From contig OZ020484.1 of NCBI GenBank assembly GCA_963971405.1, forward strand, positions 25,854,001 through 25,918,000: DNA of 64,000 bases. The letters run 5' to 3'. Both the position numbers and the translations under genes were made by a program. Below, piece by piece: positions 43,567 through 56,070 of the stretch (position 1 is its first letter; each line of letters starts with the position of its first letter). This DNA comes from Psococerastis gibbosa (taxonomy: Eukaryota > Arthropoda > Insecta > Psocodea > Psocidae). The notes below the pieces were generated by a model that saw only the letters and a program-made list of their open reading frames with translations, was not told where the DNA came from and did no database searches.

Positions 43567-43915
43567 CTCTTAATTTCTACGAAATGTATTTTTCCCACAT
43601 TGCTTACATTCAAAACGGTATAAAGGAAAATAAGTGCCAGCCTATACAATTGGCATTTAAAGATGTCCGCTGATGTGTCGGCTGCCAGTTTCCAAAACAA
43701 GGTTCCAGTTGACCGAATCGTCCGAAAACTGACTCGAGAGCTCTCAATTTCTACGAAATGTATTTTCCCACATTGCTTACAATCAAAACGGTATAAAGGA
43801 AATCTCCAGCCAATACAATTGGCAGTAAAGATGTCCGCTGATGTGTCGGCTGCCAGTTTCCAAAACAGGGTTCCAGTTGACCGAATCCACTGAAAACTGA
43901 CTGGAGAGCCACACC
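43567..43915 (+). repeat. Tandem duplication, 174-bp unit, two copies
   Basis: TCTACGAAATGTATTT, AAAACGGTATAAAGGAAA, AAGATGTCCGCTGATGTGTC GGCTGCCAGTTTCCAAAAC and TCCAGTTGACCGAATC recur with period 174 (starts 43567 and 43741). The period is a multiple of three, and one plus frame (43663-43893) stays open across the junction with the repeated peptide MSADVSAASFQN.VPVDRI. Coding is not otherwise supported. Confidence 0.75.
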
Positions 43916-45500
43916 ATAAACGGCGACTTATCTCATTGCGGAGAGTGCGAAACTTGGTGTTGTATAGTCAGATAATATGGGGAATATGCAGTCGCGGTGC
44001 AAGACTTGTAATCAGCGAAAGCCCCCCGGCCGCTGGTTATCTATTAACGGGACCGTAGCTGCAACAAGGGCGTTAACACCCGTGCCGTGTTGAACGGTTG
44101 TTAAAAGGTGTAATACAAGCTGAAATGGGTGACTAATTCCGGCTGTTGGGCCGTGGTCTTCGCCTCTCTCTTCGTAGTACGTGCTTGCATTATCCCAACG
44201 TCGCTGTCGTGGTGCTGGTAGCCTCTGAGTGTACTATTAATGAATAATGAATAAAGTCAAAAGGTATCTCAAAAGCTACAACAGATGATTTAAGATCTGT
44301 GTGATTACACACCGGTAAATCTTTAAATAACCTATCTGTCAGTTTTGAAATTGGGACTAGCGACATCTCTTAATCTGCTTTTCAGAATCAGAATATATTA
44401 TATTGATTGATTGATAAAATGAAAATATATTGTAATTGCTTAAGGGGCGCTTATTTCAAGCGCACACGAATTAAGGCTGCTTGATCGTGGTCTTTGTCAT
44501 AGGGAGGGTCATTACTTGAAAAGTCTCAGTAAGGGTTTCTGTAACCGTCGCCGTTACTTTTCAAATGAAGCTGAGAACCGCCGTAAATTCCACCTGTGCA
44601 GTTTTACTTTGCCCTGTCACAGATGCTTCTTTACTGGGTTGGGACTCCTTTCGGACGTCAACAGCCGTGTCGCCTTGGGCGGTTTGTACAAAGTGTGAAA
44701 AAGCTGAAACATGAGACTAAAGGTAGCCGGTGTTGTATTGTAATTTTCTATCCACCCATTCTCACTTACTGTAATAAATTGTAAACGTTTCAAAATGAGC
44801 ACAAATTGAAGTATTGGTCAACCAAAAAACTCATACAAATGCAGACTTATAGACTTATAGAGTGCGCATATTCAAAATTCATTCAGGTTCCACATTCAGT
44901 ATATTCTCTCCTACAACTGTTCACTGATGCAGAGCGAACGAACAGAGCTCTAACGAGGGGAAAAAGTTTCGAGAGCAACATTTTTTCCGGTAATATATTC
45001 AGACTGTGTGGCTCATCAGGCATCATTCATACCTGTGTAAGGTACACACAATAGGACGATGTAATCTCGACTGACTGACTAGTATGCCGCCTCTCTATTG
45101 TTACCGACATTCTGTCCTTTGCGCGCATATAGCGCGACAATTATTGTCCAAGTGAAAAAAGAAATTCCGGCGGATTTTATAGAACATTGTTCACTCGGAT
45201 ATGCCTTAAATAGGATAGAAATGAGGTCGCCCTTGAAGTGCATTGAAGCTGTCACTGTATTGGGCGTAGCAGGTTGATTGATTCCGAGCCTGACTATATA
45301 TGGCCCACCGGTATTTTTTCTCACTAGAAAATAAATAGAGGATTCCCAGCTATTTTTCACGAAGCACAGGCAATTTGAAGTGAAGCGTTTAATCGGTCAG
45401 AGACCTAAGACGTCTGCGCCTAGTGGAAAAACTCAATAAAATACCTGGCATGGGACTTAAAATAGAAGAATGGCTATTAGTAGCGTATATATTGGACATC
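43916..45500. other. No gene recognised
   Basis: A weak match to the GGGCCGTGG repeat at 44145-44165. Frames at 44516-45054 lack motifs. Region 45360-45500 leads into the LINE tail and may be its decayed upstream part. Confidence 0.35.
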
Positions 45501-45719
45501 AGGTGGCTAGGGTACGTGGAACGAATCAGCCTTACAAAAGGTGTCCCAAGGGAGAAGACGAGTGGACCACGGATGCGATGCTTGGACGACGTCAAGTAGG
45601 ATCTGACGACCTTTGGCGTCGATGACTGGCGAATTAGAGCGCAGGACCGCGCAGGCTGGGACGAGCAGATGTGGCAGAACAGACCAAGGCACTTCACGGG
45701 CAGTAGCGCCAAGAAGTAA
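45501..45719 (+). pseudogene. LINE ORF2 C-terminal tail, fourth family
   Basis: Plus frame: RWLGYVERISLTKGVPREKT, SGPRMRCLDDVK, a stop (tag), DLTTFGVDDWRIRAQDRAGW, DEQMWQNRPRHFTGSSAKK, stop. The RWLG(H/Y)VERI...(W)LDDV..DL..FGV.DWR..AQDR..W pattern is the classic tail of arthropod LINE ORF2. One internal stop and damage to the GRPR(K/R)W motif show it is dead. Confidence 0.85.
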
Positions 45720-46807
45720 TGGTAACAGTGTCCGACTTTGGTCGGAGCTGCCTCAACTTACATAGTTGCAGAAAGATAGTCCGCAGCTTACTGAACGAGA
45801 TACATACAGTGCTCGTCTCACCGAAATATGAAAACATTAGCAGCATGTAAATAAAATGTATCAGCAGTAGAAACATTAGCTGACAGTGTTGCACCAAGTT
45901 TAGAGTTTTGTAATATTTTGGCCGGACAGTCACCATAACATTTGGGAGACTACTCTACGTAGGTAAACACGAAATATTACTTTCAATTTGCCAACTGCCA
46001 AAATGCCAAACCCGGGGGAAACTCATATTGTTTATCGAAGCCCGTTAAAGGCGTCCCAATTAAATTCGTCATAGTCAAGATTCAACGTTCTTCGTAGAAA
46101 GTCCATTGTACGAGACGAGCTCTAAACGGAGTCAATATAAAAATTTCATATTTCGCGACAGTGAATTTGATCCAATTCCGGAGAACAAATAGCCAATTAC
46201 ATGGTGATTCCCCCATTTCTTCTCTCTCTCTCTCTCACTGAGAATAAGATTGTTGTTTTTTTCACCGCTTTCACATATTTGAGAGGTGATGCGCGAACTC
46301 GACATTTTCCTAAAAACCACCGTCTTGCCCTGCTGATCCACATTTCGTCTGTTTCGGCCTGACAACCCTTTCTTCGCCTTAAATAGAGTTGTCTGGAGTC
46401 CCACTAACTCCTAGTTCCGTTGAAAATTTCGCAGTCGTCTCGTTGCATGCTCTTGGCGAATATATATCATTATTTTTCTATGGCATGAAGTGTAAGAAAA
46501 AAAAACTAGATCTTAAGAAATAAAAAGAAGTTTTGTAATCCATGTGGGAGAAGTAGGTGAAGACTCAATGAAAGAATGCCTTTGACACATTACACTTGAA
46601 AATATAGGGCTAAATAGTGGGGTTTCAAGCATTTTGATAACGGTAAGGTTTCGATTTTACATTTTCACCGACATAAAACTGCAAACAAGGAGGCCTGGGG
46701 AAACGGCTTTGATACAGGTGTACAAAATCAAGTCATAACTAATTAAAAAAAATAACTTACTCTGAATTCGGGGAGATTATTTATTTGGTCAAAACCAAAA
46801 CTCAATT
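45720..46807. other. No gene recognised
   Basis: A (TC)n run at 46218-46239. Minus frame 46132-46404 carries its R/E repeat only because of that run. Confidence 0.5.
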
Positions 46808-46905
46808 TGCCGTAACTCAACACGGGTACCAACCTACAGAGGCGACTGACGAAGTCAATGGGATACATTCTTTAAATTATTTTTATCCAATTAATCTTTA
46901 TAAAA
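46808..46905 (+). repeat. SINE-B 3' half
   Basis: GCCGTAACTCAACACGGGTA CCAACCTACAGAGGCGACTG, then GGGATACATTCTTTAAATTA and CAATTAATCTTTATAAAAAA. The head is missing. Confidence 0.75.
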
Positions 46906-47484
46906 AAAATATTTTGCAATTTGTAATACGAATTTCTTTCCTTCTGACCATCCAAGCGCATAGTCCATGTTAGATAACCCAACTAAAAGCCAGAAAAAAT
47001 AAATAAATAAAATTCATGAAACCGTCCGTGATTGAATGCGTGCGGATAAATTTCACTAATCAGACAAGTGCCACAACACTATTACAGGCACAATGGCAAG
47101 GTTTGCATATTTCTCCGGTGAAGAGGAACATAAGGGGAAAGTGTTGAGATAGCCTTTGACTTGGCCTGCCAATCATCTGTTTCCAGAAACATGAGTGCAC
47201 GATCTGGAGCCTTCACATCCAGGCTTTAACTAGCGGTGAAAGTTACAACGCTCATTCCAATCAATCAATCAATTTTTACTAGTTTATTGACTAGGAAATA
47301 TGCTCGACTGTTATTACATGGGCATTATGGAAATTTCTTTTAACTGATGTGCGGGCGGCGCTATGGAGATGCAGGGAAGCAGGTCAAGAGTCTCTTGTGT
47401 ATTGTAAAGGTGATGTCATCTTTAACCGGCAGTGGTATGTTTTGAAGTCAATTGCCAGCATAATGGTACGCTAAGGGCGGGTTC
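46906..47484. other. No gene recognised
   Basis: A short (AATC)n at 47261; no other structure. Confidence 0.4.
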
Positions 47485-47600
47485 AGGAATTTGTCCAGCA
47501 AAGTATTCTTTAGATCCCTCTGTACGGGTCACTAAACTTGTCTGCAAAGTGTTCTTTAACTTATACAATTTGCTGCCTCCCTGCTGACATATTTCACCGA
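47485..47600 (-). repeat. Dispersed repeat R2, copy 2
   Basis: Shares AAAGTATTCTTTAGATC and GGTCACTAA.CTTGTC with 9180-9290. The minus frame reads KLKNTLQTSLVTRTEGSKEY FAGQIPEPA, possibly from a transposon ORF; no family assigned. Confidence 0.45.
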
Positions 47601-48503
47601 TTCTTAAATTTAGCATATGTTTATTTATTTAGTAAATATTTTTTTATATTGGATATTAAATTAGGACTGTTCTAAGGGTATTTTTGTATTATTTTTATAA
47701 CGACGTCGAAAACCGTTGATTGAATTGAATGACTGATTAAAGTATTGTCTTTTGTCTAGTGCCTTCCCTATAACACTACGGGCACTCTTACCTTGAACAA
47801 AGCGTATGTATTTAACTGAAAATGTAAAAAAATTATATTCCCCTTATAAATAAATAAATAATCATTTATTTGCAAACAGACCTAACAGTCCACTAAAATA
47901 CAAATCTTACAGAGATTAGAGTATTGTAACACGAACATATTTCTTTTTATTAGTTTATTTATGCACAACATATCACTTATTGGTCTTTTTTACCATATCT
48001 TCCACCTTTTTACTTATTTTTTGGGGGACTAACATTTGCCTCACACACACATTATTATTATTACTTCGGGATCCATTATTTATTATTGCAACGATAACAT
48101 ATTATTCAACTAATTATAATATAAATAAATAAGCAGTCGCTTCCAAAATGCCGGTGGCGCGAATTTTAAGGTAGTCTGCACGGCTAGAGTCTAGGTACTT
48201 AAATTCAATTTATGGAGATAGCCCTTCGCGTTAATGTTACCGTCGTCGGCCATAATGAGACGAAGGTTCGTATTTATGATGGGAGGTTGCATGCAAATTA
48301 TGAGCTATGCTGACTAGTTCCTGGGCTATCAATTGCCATACAGGTATGCCCAGTGCTTAATCAACGAGTTCGACGTGTGTGAATAGAAATGCACGCGGGA
48401 TCAGCGGATTTTTCTCCGGGACGAGGCAAGGGATGGGACGAGCGAAAAGTGGGACAGGACGAGCGAGAAGCGGGACGACAACGGGGTTCATTATTCCCGT
48501 CCC
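47601..48503. other. No gene recognised
   Basis: AT-rich with ATTATTATTATT at 48051. A GC-rich patch at 48400-48500 (GGGACGAG repeats) is open on the minus strand but gives only the simple peptide ARPVPLFARPIP. Confidence 0.4.
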
Positions 48504-48663
48504 GTTGTCCCCTAGAATAGGAGAGAACGGCATTCCAATGCTCAAATGAAAAAGTGAAGTTGAGTTAAGCAATTTTGACTCACGTTGTCCCCTAGCTTAG
48601 GAGAGAACGGCATTCCCTTGCTTCAATGAAAAAGTGAAGTTGAGTTAAGCAATTTTGACTCAC
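48504..48663. repeat. Tandem duplication, 80-bp unit, two copies
   Basis: GTTGTCCCCTAG..TAGGAGA through TGAGTTAAGCAATTTTGACT CAC repeats head to tail at 48504 and 48584 with few changes, so it is fairly recent. Confidence 0.85.
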
Positions 48664-48726
48664 GTTCAGAAACCAGATTACTCAGGATATCTTAGCCAAA
48701 TTTCTTCTTACATTAAACAGTATGAT

Positions 48727-49111
48727 TTAAGAGTATACAGCCCGTAGGAAATTGGCAGCCCGAAATTGAATATTTTTTATTTAATTAACTAAGCATGTTA
48801 TTAAAGATTTGGCTCATCAAAGTTGTAGAAGACTACTTCATGCATAATATTATAAGATATTTTTAATTTTCGAAATTGTAGTTTTTTCAGAAAAATGTAA
48901 ATATTTTATAAACAATAACTTTTCACGTATTATCGATTTTATGAAAAAACTACAATTATGAAAACTAAAAATACTTTATTATATGATGCATGAAGTAGTC
49001 TTCTACAACTTTGATGAGCCAAATCGTTAATAACATGCTTAGTTAATTAAATAAAAAATAAAAAGTATTAAATTTCGGACTGCCACTTTCCTACGGGCAG
49101 TACACTCTTAA
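48727..49111. mobile_element. TTAA-flanked MITE with long inverted arms
   Basis: A 377-bp interior (48731-49107) between TTAA and TTAA. Ends GAGTATACAGCCCGTAGGAA A and its inverse; arms of ~170 bp (CTTCATGCATAATATTATAA versus its inverse) around a short centre. TTAA borders suggest piggyBac-type mobilisation, though TTAA could instead be part of the terminal repeat. No coding. Confidence 0.78.
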
Positions 49112-49338
49112 GACTGGCAAATCATACGCTCCTGTTAATTGCCCTAACAGATAGCAGGTCCAGTGAAACAATCTTGAATTTTATTGTGGATTGGTGCATC
49201 CACAGACCCTCAGCTTGAAATAAAGAATCACAATGAACTAGAGCCCTTGCCGCTTAGGTACCGATTTTATCAATCAAGAGTTCATGCAAATCAGAGTTGA
49301 AATAATTCTACGCATATAGACGATAATCGAAAAAGCAG

Positions 49339-49455
49339 CAGTGGGCCTATTCTGCCGTTTAGTATTAATATAATCCTGGGTTTAAAAATGTAAACAGAAC
49401 AATTTTGAATAGCACTTACCATTACAAAATTATCTTGTTTACATTTTTAAGATTT
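49339..49455. mobile_element. MITE related to the 58.2-kb outer element, short copy
   Basis: GTGGGCCTATTCTGCCGTTT AGTATTAAT, then AAAAATGTAAACAGAACAAT TTTGAATAGCACTTACCATT and the inverse AAAATTATCTTGTTTACATT TTTAAG. Left end matches GCGGGCCTACTATGCCGTTT at 58171; the right terminus is lost. Confidence 0.6.
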
Positions 49456-49629
49456 CGAGATGAAGATTAAAACTAATAGTAGGGCTATAAACTAAGCATA
49501 ACGAATTGGGGATGTACGCAGCATTCATTGTATGTTAAATTTTTTATAGTAGTAGTAGTGTTCGTCGGGTTCATAACGACTTAGGCCTCAAATTTGGGCC
49601 CATAGAGCGACCCCGACTTGACTGCCCTA

Positions 49630-49765
49630 CGCCAGCCCATAGGACAGTGGACCTCCTGATTATAGTGGATTCCGAACCACTTGGGAAACACAGTGAAGTC
49701 ACACGATTAGTTCGGAGGTGACCAGGACAAGTCCTACCAGGTTTCCCTACCGGCACTGTGCACAC
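49630..49765 (+). repeat. Dispersed repeat D, copy 1
   Basis: GTGGACCTCCTGATTATAGT GGATTCCGAACCACTTGGG, then GTCACACGATTAGTTCGGAG GTGACCAGGAC. A near-identical copy is at 63890-63975 and a partial one at 52424-52460. On the minus strand TGGTTCGGAATCCAC resembles a Pol III B box, so it may be a SINE. Confidence 0.65.
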
Positions 49766-49889
49766 GACCAAGTTATCTGCAGCTTTGAACCTGCTCTGGT
49801 CCGCTGGATTCAACTTGGTTTGGCGGCCGGCTAAATTTTTTATAAGGCAGTACAAGCATATTTCACCACAATTTTTCCCACGTAATATC

Positions 49890-49965
49890 GTAACTGGGTT
49901 TCGAACTCAAGGTCTCTGCGTATTATGCTCATAATTAGCCACGCTGTGTACCTAGCTACTGGAGC
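49890..49965 (-). repeat. tRNA-like segment
   Basis: The minus strand reads CAGCGTGGCTAATTATGAGC then ACCTTGAGTTCGAAACCCAG, with a good B box (GAGTTCGAAACCC). The A box is only partly like consensus. Probably a SINE head or tRNA pseudogene. Confidence 0.3.
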
Positions 49966-50559
49966 CTCCAGGGCACACTCATACCATTTCCATAGTTTTA
50001 CTTGCGATGCGGACCTGACCTATGAATGAGGTGGATAAATATTGTTATACGGTGAAGCTACACTTTAGCCTTAGGTTATGCCCGGCTCGATTTATGGCTA
50101 CGCATAAGTTTCGGTTTAACGCGATGCGTGATTACCTAGCATAATTGATTTTGTGTCCAGAGGTGTGGGGTTTGAATAGCTAAGCAGATGTAGTTAGTCA
50201 TAGCAGTCGTCGGTTTTTCAGCCATTACTATAATTTTATTGCTTTTTCCCCATCATTTAATACAAAAGAGTTTTCAGACGTTAAAGTTTAGTAGTTTGCA
50301 CCCTTGCGATAACTTGCTAGTAACTTTGTTCTAAAAATTTGTCAGGTGCAATAGCTGTGTCGAAAAATGACATTGTCATCACTAATTTTCAGTCTTTGAA
50401 AGAAAATGACAACTAACTTCATGGCACCAATTGTTTTTGGAATAAGTCATATATATTGAACAATTATTGATGAATCTAAAATTCTAAAACAATACACTGC
50501 CTAATTTCCCTTATCCGAACTTGGCGGAGTCATGCTGTTAGGTAGCCGAGTTGCTGCTG

Positions 50560-50830
50560 ATGGTTAAATACGGAAAATAACATACTTCGGCCATGTGATG
50601 ACTGATGAGGAACGAAAAGTATCGCCTTCTGCACGTAATAGTCTAAGGGAAGATAGAAGGACAGAAGGTTCCCGGCAGAAGAAGAACATCCTGGTTGAAA
50701 AACCTGAGGCAGTGGTTTGGCACGAGCGCGACTGCCCTTTTCAAAGCAGCAGCCTCCAATGTTCGTATCGCCATGATGATCACCAATCTTCGATACAAGA
50801 AGCATTTAAAGGAGAAGAAGGAAGTCGTGT
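50560..50830 (+). pseudogene. LINE ORF2 C-terminal tail, fifth family
   Basis: Plus strand: RKITYFGHVMTDEE in one frame, then after a shift KIEGQKVPGRRRTSWLKNLR, QWFGTSATALFKAAASNVRI, AMMITNLRYKKHLKEKKEV from 50650. GRRR(T)SWL.NLR.WF..S...LF.AA..+V.IA.MI.NLR is a very common end of insect LINE ORF2 proteins. The frame change between FGHVM and GRRR makes it a pseudogene. Confidence 0.85.
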
Positions 50831-52423
50831 GTCAATCGAAAATTCAGAACGTCCAGCGGTCAAATGAAGTAGCGTTCCAAGTTTTGTTTAAGGCTAAACT
50901 CCATTTTCTAACGTTTTGGAAGTCAACAGATTATGAATAACCCCCCTTATGACTCACAAACGTTCAATCGGAATGTTTGATTCTGCGTCATGCGCTCGTT
51001 GGTTTTTATGTGCGCTCATTATTTTTATGGGACATCATTAGGAGAGAACTGACGTAGAAAAACAAGCAAAGTCGAGGGGCAAGCGTTCTGACCCTATGGA
51101 CTAACTACACATCTGATTTTATTTTAATAATTATCTTTATGTACAACGCCATTACCCTAACAAAGAGGAAAACGCTTGTAACTTCAAAGTATAATGCACG
51201 CATATTATACCAAACAAATTAGTCTTTATTTGTTGTAATTAACATTTTATTGGTTTTGAGCCATATTTGTTGAAAAACTAATTGCGGCAGGAATAAATGG
51301 TAATCAGCAGTGATTCAGCACTTGGCATAAACTAGCCGACTTTAAGTACCACTTACAAGTGAATATTATATGATATTAGTCTTAATAATTTATAATAACA
51401 TCCAAGTTAAGCCTTCTTACGTATCTACAGATTCTAATTGTTAATTTATAAACTTACTTCACATTCACCAACACCTTTTAGTTTTATAGGCCATCAAAAC
51501 TATGTTGGACATTAGGTGGCGTCTAAAACGACTGCAGACTGTAGTGGTAACTGTCTTGGAGACGGTAAACTACTAAAAATAAGTAATACCTTGAATTTTC
51601 TATAATGAAATAGCAGCTGCACCAAGAAATTCTAACTATGCTGTACTTCTAAATTTTCCTCAGGGAAAGCGCCTTCGATAGGTGCGGTTATCTCATTGCA
51701 TTTTGTCTGAAACAATTTTCACCTTGCTAAAGTACATTATCTAGACGTGTTCATCTGTGGAGGGGGGGGGGGGGGGCGGAAAAGACATGAGCGCAAAATG
51801 GTAAATCCACGCATTTTTATCAATTCTTAAATGAATGCACAGCAAATAATATTGGAAGCCGTGTGAAATAACTTCTAATACCTGGTTCATTTTCGTATGT
51901 CTACGATTCGCGAGAGACGTTGCACTACTGTACTAAAAATATTTAAAAAGGCATTGAATAATAATAATTTGTGATGTAAGGTTCTGCCAAAATGTTGAAA
52001 ACTAAGCCTCAAACAGGGAAAGTGTCGATAGATCATTAAAGGCAATTTTTCAGGTGAACTTTGCCCTCGGACGATACTTATTTCGTAATAGGTCAGGTCA
52101 AACCTGAATGCCTTGGTAATCTCATTTGCTCTAGTAAATTGAATATTTCTTTTCAGGACAATGGTATTTGTAGATTCAGGGTGTCCAGGAACTTTGAATT
52201 TATGCATAACACATACCAAGCCATTTAAACAAACTAGTAACAAAAACAAAATAATAAACTAATGCATCGACAGACGCAAGAAAGAGTCCCGCGCGTTAAT
52301 AAAAATAAAACATAAAAAATAACACAACCTCGGTCGTTTGCAAGATTTTACCTTGGGCAGTGCAACGTTGGAACTTACATAGCGCCAAGTCTTCGTATCT
52401 GAACTTGCTATGATATGAATGAG
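50831..52423. other. No gene recognised
   Basis: A 16-base G-run at about 51763-51778. Minus frame 51887-52249 (120 codons) is basic with no motif. Confidence 0.4.
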
Positions 52424-52460
52424 GGGACCTCCTGATTATGGTGGATTGCGCACCACTAAT
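52424..52460 (+). repeat. Dispersed repeat D, partial copy
   Basis: GGGACCTCCTGATTATGGTG GATTGCGCACCAC matches the start of the copies at 49.6 and 63.9 kb. Confidence 0.55.
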
Positions 52461-54139
52461 ACAATAGAGGCGAAAGTTCAGATCGTTATACACTAGGCTT
52501 TCGCCAGAAACTACATAACCACTTCCCACAATTGCCAAATCCCATCAGACCATAAGCAAGTCTGAGAAGGCTGTTAGGTTACTAGGCACTAACAGATCGA
52601 AATATTTAAAAAAATTCTCGTTCTAGCTCAGTTACTTAACCAAGTTATTGCAAAGGGACACAGGTGTGATCAGAGCCGAGATTTAACAAACTTCTAGCCG
52701 TAAGGCTCGCCAAAGATGACGGAACTGACTTACTGATGAACCGGAATTAGTGCTGACAATGCGCCGGATACGCCAACTATTTTACTAAGTTAAGACACAA
52801 AGGGAAGTTAATTAACAAGAACTTGAGTTTCCCAACGGAGCGGCAACTGAACACAGCAACGCAATATGCTGACACCTTTGTCAGACAACTCAAATAAGTT
52901 CGGAAAAGACGTAAGCTAATAAGGAAATTGAGCTCAAGAGCAAAAGGGATTACTTAAGGTCCATTTAAGTGATTCCTTGTATCAACATACCAATTCTTGA
53001 AGATACTGTATACAAGATAACTTACGTCGTGAGGCAGAGGGCTTCCTTCGGGCGTATACCAAGTATTCAGTAATATTTTCTGTTGTCCTTTGTTCTCGGA
53101 GAAGAATTACAATACGTTACTGTTTGAAGGGTTTCATATGCCCATTGACCTTGCTGCCATATGCCAACGGCCCCATGGATTTTCGGACATTTCGGTATTG
53201 TTTCAAACTCCGTTTGCAATCTGGAACACATCCTCGATGTCAACCTACACCGGCTACAAGTGATAATTTACAAGATGAGACAAGCTCACCATTGACACAA
53301 TGGAACAGGTATAAGCATGATTTAACCAAGTTAGAGTAAGAGTCTATTGCATTAGACAGAACTACAAGCCTCCAAGCTCCTGTGGCTAGTGTCTATGAGT
53401 GTCATTTTTTTTTCTCCAGAAAACACGACTTTTTAGCGTCCCTAGCCACTCTTCAGTCATCATAGAGTTAAGAGACAACAAAAATCATCATTATATGACA
53501 CACATGAAAGTAGCAACATAAAATGCATTGACCGTGTGGGCCTTAAGACGTTGTGTAGGCCAGCACACAATGGCTACGTAAGTCAGTGATCCGGTGCAGA
53601 GAGGCGTAGCCTCAGCGTCTTCTGGTAATAGGCTACAGTTTGTTAATGTCGTATGGCCAATCGTTAATGCTCCAGTCCCCCCCACAGCACGGGGAAAACT
53701 CAAAGGCAGGTCCATCTTAGTTTTCTACGGTTCTGACAACGTAACCTATTAAAAAGTCGAAGCCTCTCCCGAACAATACAATTTATGATTTAACCGTGGC
53801 AATTAAATTGACGATTCGGACTTCTTTACAGCTTTTCCCGCCTACCTGTCGATGGGAGAAGAGATTTTGAAGGCTATGGGACACGATATAAGAAACAACG
53901 ATTGACAGATTTGTCAAAAGAGTTGGGTAAGGAACAGGTAAAACACTTTGAACTGCTATAGTGGCCAACTGGCCACCATCGCCATGAAGTGTGAGTGATA
54001 GTCAATAACTTTAAGGCCATCATGAACAAATGAATGTGCGATTGGAAAATAAAATTGTGGCCGCTTTTTTCTACTAAATGTACTACTGTACCTTTGAATA
54101 TATATTACTGTAATCGCCATAATCATCAGCTGGGTGGCA
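52461..54139. other. No gene recognised
   Basis: Frames at 53124-53339 (plus) and 53491-53715 (minus) have no motif. No inverted repeats seen. Confidence 0.4.
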
Positions 54140-54210
54140 GAGAGGGTCCCAGGCCCTAATCTCGCGGTCTCTGTACTCAATTTTTTCAAGTAAGATTTTT
54201 ATTATTCTTA
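54140..54210 (+). repeat. Retroelement 3' tail, family E
   Basis: GCAGAGAGGGTCCCAGGCCC TAATCTCGCGGTC, then TTTTTTCAAGTAAGATTTTT ATTATTCTT. Same layout as 32790-32900. Confidence 0.55.
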
Positions 54211-55687
54211 TGCATAATAATTTAATCTTCATTACTGATCCAGAAACTGATTTTATAATAGGAAGAAGTGTACTATACTGTTTCGGCATGTTTTGACCGG
54301 CAAGCAGGCAATTTACTCACCAAGCCGCGTACGGACCCAAAATGGGTCTACATGTCGGCACGAGCTGATAAAATGTCTAAATGATGGCGACGACTTATTT
54401 ATATTTCTTTTTCTTTATTTTATACTGGATAATGTAACGTAACTTAACTAATTATATCTGTATTTTTTTTCTCTTGTAATAATGTAGTAGTACATACTCC
54501 CTATAAACGGAAGGTAATAATTAATCGTTAGTAGCTTTTGGGCCAATCCTGCCACAAGCCTCCCCAATGGGACTTACACGAAGTACTCCGGTGTGTGAAT
54601 GTATTATATTGTATTACCCTATCCTATATACTGTATATTACATGCTCCCATTACTGGGGGTACCGGCTGGGAAAAAAAAAATTAATGCAACGGATAAAAC
54701 CAGTCCCGTTTGGATGAAATTTCTGAAATCAATTACTGAATATTCCCTCTTACATTTTTCTTTTAATTCCATCCCTATATTATGTGTAGCATTAGTTAAG
54801 TACTCAATAAGATTAATTTTATTTAACAAACAAGAAATCAGTGTTATATTAAAAATAGTGTAAAATCCAAATAAACGATAAAAAAAATTAACTACAGGTA
54901 TGTAGAAGAAACCCAATAATTTTGGTCAAGAAAACCTTAGTTTTAAGAATTATATGCAATATCAATTTCCTACTTGGTGAGCCATGGCAAACGGTAAGTA
55001 GGCAACGTCCCTTACGAAAATATGAAAAAAAAACTTTTAAAAAAACTCATAAAACAAATCTAGGTATACTACAATAATTAAAAGAATTCTTACAGCCCTT
55101 ACACCCCTTTCAATTATTAATTCATTGTCAGGGGAACATTGTAGTCAAGCAAAAACTGAATTTACCATCTTAAAGGTCAGACTAGGTATTAGTGTTCCAC
55201 TGAATAATAAACCACGCCTAAAAAGCACACATCACACTTCAAGAGGAAAACTTCAGGCAAAAAGCAATTCACCCATTCGGGGCCAACAATCAATCACAGC
55301 GACCTAGAAATGGGTGCTACCATTTCACTCGAGGTTATAGGCGCAATAAACCCAAGAAACGCAACCTGTTAGGCGCAAAGAATAATAGGAGAATAAGTAG
55401 ATGATGACAATCTGGCAACACCTCGATTCAAGTGCGCCCTTGGGGCGCTGACCGCTCACATAAATTTGCTCGGTAATTTGTACTCTGGATATTTGCAAAT
55501 CTTCTTCCCCGCAAACCCATAACGGACAGACCGGTCTTGGGAGCGCGATGGCCAAGGCCGATTCACGCACCCGCACGACATTCCCTGTTTACATTAATTG
55601 CTTTCTTCTATTTCCGCTGATAGCTTGCGTGGTCTCACCTTTATGCCGTTGAAATCGGATTAGATGAGGTTGTGGGCTGATGAGGGC
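54211..55687. other. No gene recognised
   Basis: AT-rich; minus frame 54638-54916 is rich in F, I and L as expected of low-GC DNA. Confidence 0.4.
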
Positions 55688-56070
55688 ATCAGTTGCAAGA
55701 AAGTCAAGGTACACGGTGGGAATTGCTATTTTGTTTGCGAAGGAGCAAGGCTGATGTGGAACAGGTATGCTCTGCCCCCCACCGGCCCATTTAGCAGGAG
55801 GAAGAATTCACAGTTCACATTCACCACATACACGCTGTCGGTTGGGGTACTGGGTAGGGTTGACGATAGTTCACATATTTTAGCTGATCAGTTGCATGAA
55901 AGTCAAGGTACACGGTGGGAATTGCTATTTTGTTTGCGAACGAGCAAGGCTGATGTGGAACAGGTATGTTTGTGCCCTGCCCCGTTCTCGCGCATTGAGC
56001 AGGAGAAAGAATTCACAGTTGACACTCACCACAAACACGCTGTCGGTTAGGGTACTGGGTACTTTTTTCC
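55688..56070 (+). repeat. Tandem duplication, 199-bp unit, two copies
   Basis: GTCAAGGTACACGGTGGGAA TTGCTATTTTGTTTGCGAA, GCAAGGCTGATGTGGAACAG GTATG and CACGCTGTCGGTT recur with period 199 (55688 and 55887). Both copies are open in the homologous frame (VKVHGGNCYFVCE.ARLMWN RY), but the period is not a multiple of three, so one continuous protein is not implied. Confidence 0.8.
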
